A DNA stretch of 64,000 bases from Rhizobium albus (GTDB lineage: Bacteria; Pseudomonadota; Alphaproteobacteria; Rhizobiales; Rhizobiaceae). The DNA lies in assembly GCA_030160035.1 (NCBI GenBank), contig BSNO01000001.1:1116001-1180000 (forward strand), written 5' to 3'. A program made the position numbers and the translations under genes. Below the pieces are notes generated by a model. That model searched no databases, was not told the DNA's origin, and saw nothing but the letters and a program-made list of their open reading frames with translations. This document shows, piece after piece, positions 62,259 to 64,000 of the stretch (positions within the stretch are counted from its first letter, which is position 1; each line of letters opens with the position of its first letter).

Positions 62259-64000
62259 ATGACGAAGCTCATTCCCTTCACGCTCGACGGCAAGGCGGTT
62301 GAGGCCGCCGAGGGCGAGACGATCTGGCAGGTGGCAAAGCGCGAAGGCACGCGCATCCCCCATCTCTGCCATCTGGACAAGGTCGGCTACCGGCCGGACG
62401 GCAATTGCCGGGCCTGCATGGTGGAGATCGATGGCGAGCGCACGCTTGCCGCCTCCTGCATCCGGAAGCCGACCGAAGCCATGGAGGTGAAGACCCAGAC
62501 GGAGAGGGCCGACAAAGCCAGGCGCATGGTTTTCGAAATGCTCGCCGCCGACATGCCTGCACAAGATGCCGGCCCGGACGACCAGTCGTCCTTCTGGCAG
62601 TGGGCGGGATCGATGGGCATCTCCGGCTCTGATCGCCTGCGCTCGAAATTCGACCACCAAACGACCGAACTGCTGCACGACGTGTCGAATCCGGCCATCG
62701 CGGTCAATCTCGACGCCTGCATTGCCTGCAACGCCTGCGTACGCGCCTGTCGCGAGGTGCAGGTGAACGACGTGATCGGCATGGCCGAACGCGGCAGCCA
62801 CATGGTTCCTGTCTTCGACATCCACGACCCGATGGGACTTTCCACCTGCGTCACATGCGGCGAATGCGTCGAAGCGTGTCCGACGGGTGCGCTTTATGAA
62901 AAATCCCTGATGGACGCCGATGCCCGCACGCGGACCGTCGAGCAGTTCGACAATGTTGTGGATTCGGTCTGCCCGTTCTGCGGCGTCGGCTGCCAGACGA
63001 CGGTGCGCGTCAAGGACGACGTGATCGTTCAGGTCGATGGCCGCGACGGGCCGGCGAACGAAAACCGGCTTTGCGTCAAAGGCCGCTTCGGCTTCGATTA
63101 TGTGCGCTCGCCGGACCGGCTGACGAAGCCGCTGATCCGCCGGGACGATGCGCCGAAGCGTGGCGACATCAATCTGAAGGGCGCCGACCCGCTGACTGTC
63201 TTCCGCGAAGCGACGTGGGAAGAGGCGCTGGAGCGCGCTTCTAGCGGGCTTACGAAGATCCGCGACGAGCGCGGCGGCCAGGCTATCGCCGGCTTCGGCT
63301 CGGCGAAGGGCTCGAATGAGGACGCCTATCTCTTCCAGAAGTTCATCCGGCAGGGCTTCGGCACCAACAATGTCGATCACTGCACGCGGCTTTGCCACGC
63401 GTCCTCGGTTGCCGCGCTCATGGAAGGCGTCGGCTCAGGTGCGGTCTCGGCGCCGTTCAACGATGCGCTGAAGGCGGATTGCATCATCGTCATCGGCGCG
63501 CGCCCGACCACGAACCACCCCGTTGCGGCGACCTATTTCAAGCAGGCCGCCAAACAGGGTCGCAAGCTCGTCGTCATCGATCCGCGCAAGCAGGACCTGA
63601 TGCGTCATGCGAGCCATTCGCTGGTCTTCAAGCCCGGCACAGACGTCGCGCTTCTCAACGCGATGCTCAATGTCATCATCACCGAGCGGCTCTACGACGA
63701 GCAATACATCCAAGCCAATGTCAGCGGCTTCGAAGCGCTGAAGGAGAAGGTGAAGGACTTCACGCCCGAAGCAATGGAGCCCGTCTGCGCGGTGCCGGCG
63801 ACGACAATTCGCGACGTGGCTCGGCTTTATGCCAAGTCGGAACGCTCGATCATCTTCTGGGGCATGGGCATCTCGCAGCACACGCACGGCACCGACAACT
63901 CGCGCTGCCTGATCGCGATGGCGCTGATCACCGGCCAGATCGGCCGTCCCGGCACGGGGCTGCATCCGCTGCGCGGCCAGAACAATGTGCAGGGCGCCTC
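62259..64000 (+). CDS. fdsA: Formate dehydrogenase alpha (catalytic molybdenum) subunit, N-terminal part
   Basis: The frame runs from ATG 62259 to the window edge without a stop (580 codons). The N-terminus is a 2Fe-2S domain (C37, C50, C53, C67), then two ferredoxin-type 4Fe-4S sets (ACIACNACVRAC and CVTCGECVEACP), then the catalytic domain starting CPFCGVGCQ. The Mo/W ligand is Cys near residue 379 in CTRLCHASS. It converts formate to CO2. ATG 62259 is 66 bp after the FdsGB stop. The remaining third lies outside the window. Confidence 0.93.
   Translation, partial: MTKLIPFTLDGKAVEAAEGETIWQVAKREGTRIPHLCHLDKVGYRPDGNCRACMVEIDGERTLAASCIRKPTEAMEVKTQTERADKARRMVFEMLAADMPAQDAGPDDQSSFWQWAGSMGISGSDRLRSKFDHQTTELLHDVSNPAIAVNLDACIACNACVRACREVQVNDVIGMAERGSHMVPVFDIHDPMGLSTCVTCGECVEACPTGALYEKSLMDADARTRTVEQFDNVVDSVCPFCGVGCQTTVRVKDDVIVQVDGRDGPANENRLCVKGRFGFDYVRSPDRLTKPLIRRDDAPKRGDINLKGADPLTVFREATWEEALERASSGLTKIRDERGGQAIAGFGSAKGSNEDAYLFQKFIRQGFGTNNVDHCTRLCHASSVAALMEGVGSGAVSAPFNDALKADCIIVIGARPTTNHPVAATYFKQAAKQGRKLVVIDPRKQDLMRHASHSLVFKPGTDVALLNAMLNVIITERLYDEQYIQANVSGFEALKEKVKDFTPEAMEPVCAVPATTIRDVARLYAKSERSIIFWGMGISQHTHGTDNSRCLIAMALITGQIGRPGTGLHPLRGQNNVQGA

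Noticed and set aside
60410-62380. 656-codon minus-strand frame across the FdsGB gene
   Set aside because: The plus-strand protein has all NuoE/NuoF cluster motifs; the minus frame has none and is a third-position GC artefact.
62256-63398. 380-codon minus-strand frame across fdsA
   Set aside because: The plus frame carries three iron-sulfur sets and the Mo-binding region, and runs open to the window end.

Overview
The window looks like chromosomal DNA of a Gram-negative alphaproteobacterium, most likely of the order Hyphomicrobiales (Rhizobiales). The evidence is the high GC content, a fused SecDF, a BA14K surface protein, a DUF1127 protein beside a LysR regulator, an OhrR/Ohr pair, heptose-type lipopolysaccharide genes and a bmt-type betaine-homocysteine methyltransferase. 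The genus cannot be fixed from sequence alone.

Layout. 0-1.7 kb: the end of a probable heptosyltransferase and hldE (ADP-heptose supply). 1.75-3.5 kb: a TetR regulator overlapping the ribosome-binding region of ilvC. 3.5-5.6 kb: organic-peroxide module ohrR/ohr around a 14-bp palindrome, plus a Tat-exported metallo-hydrolase. 5.6-12 kb: a dicarboxylate transporter, several envelope or unknown proteins, a Nudix hydrolase, a PhzF protein and tRNA-Lys(CTT) with a clear promoter. 12.3-13.6 kb: ArsR regulator with a tandem AHSA1 protein. 13.6-17.1 kb: glutarate catabolism (CoA-transferase, glutaryl-CoA dehydrogenase, LysR). 17.2-24.7 kb: two small proteins and a lipopolysaccharide-core region (glycosyltransferases including a WaaG-like one, a methyltransferase, gmhA, gmhB, an FAD oxidoreductase and an aldo/keto reductase). 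24.7-30 kb: TadG/TadE-like proteins, an IclR regulator, a small LNG-repeat secreted protein and an outer-membrane barrel-like protein.

30-37.5 kb: leucine catabolism (ivd, mccB, mccA, a DUF924 gene) interrupted twice, by an AbrB-type orphan antitoxin plus hicBA, and by an AT-rich unknown gene between mccB and mccA. 37.5-47.1 kb: a 952-residue exported protein of unknown function, a dimethylglycine/sarcosine dehydrogenase, a DUF1194 von Willebrand protein and secDF.

47.2-64 kb is the most interesting part: a corrinoid-dependent quaternary-amine demethylation system in an apparent aerobe. It has a GlxA-type regulator, a 2Fe-2S/ASKHA corrinoid reactivase, a methyl-THF:corrinoid methyltransferase, a MetF-like reductase, conserved accessory proteins (PF13769 'virulence factor', DUF1638, a 123-residue unknown), a B12-binding protein, an MttB/MtgB-type methyltransferase without pyrrolysine, Bmt, and a betaine-type binding protein. 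It is followed by an NAD-dependent formate dehydrogenase (FdsGB fusion and FdsA, cut by the window end). The expected flow is glycine betaine (or a related betaine) -> methyl-corrinoid -> methyl-THF or methionine, with dimethylglycine going to the flavin dehydrogenase and the one-carbon units to formate and CO2. Two features stand out: four proteins of the system carry Arg/Gly-rich tails, and the same ATAAAGA-N2-TCTTTAT palindrome lies upstream of both the folate methyltransferase gene and bmt.
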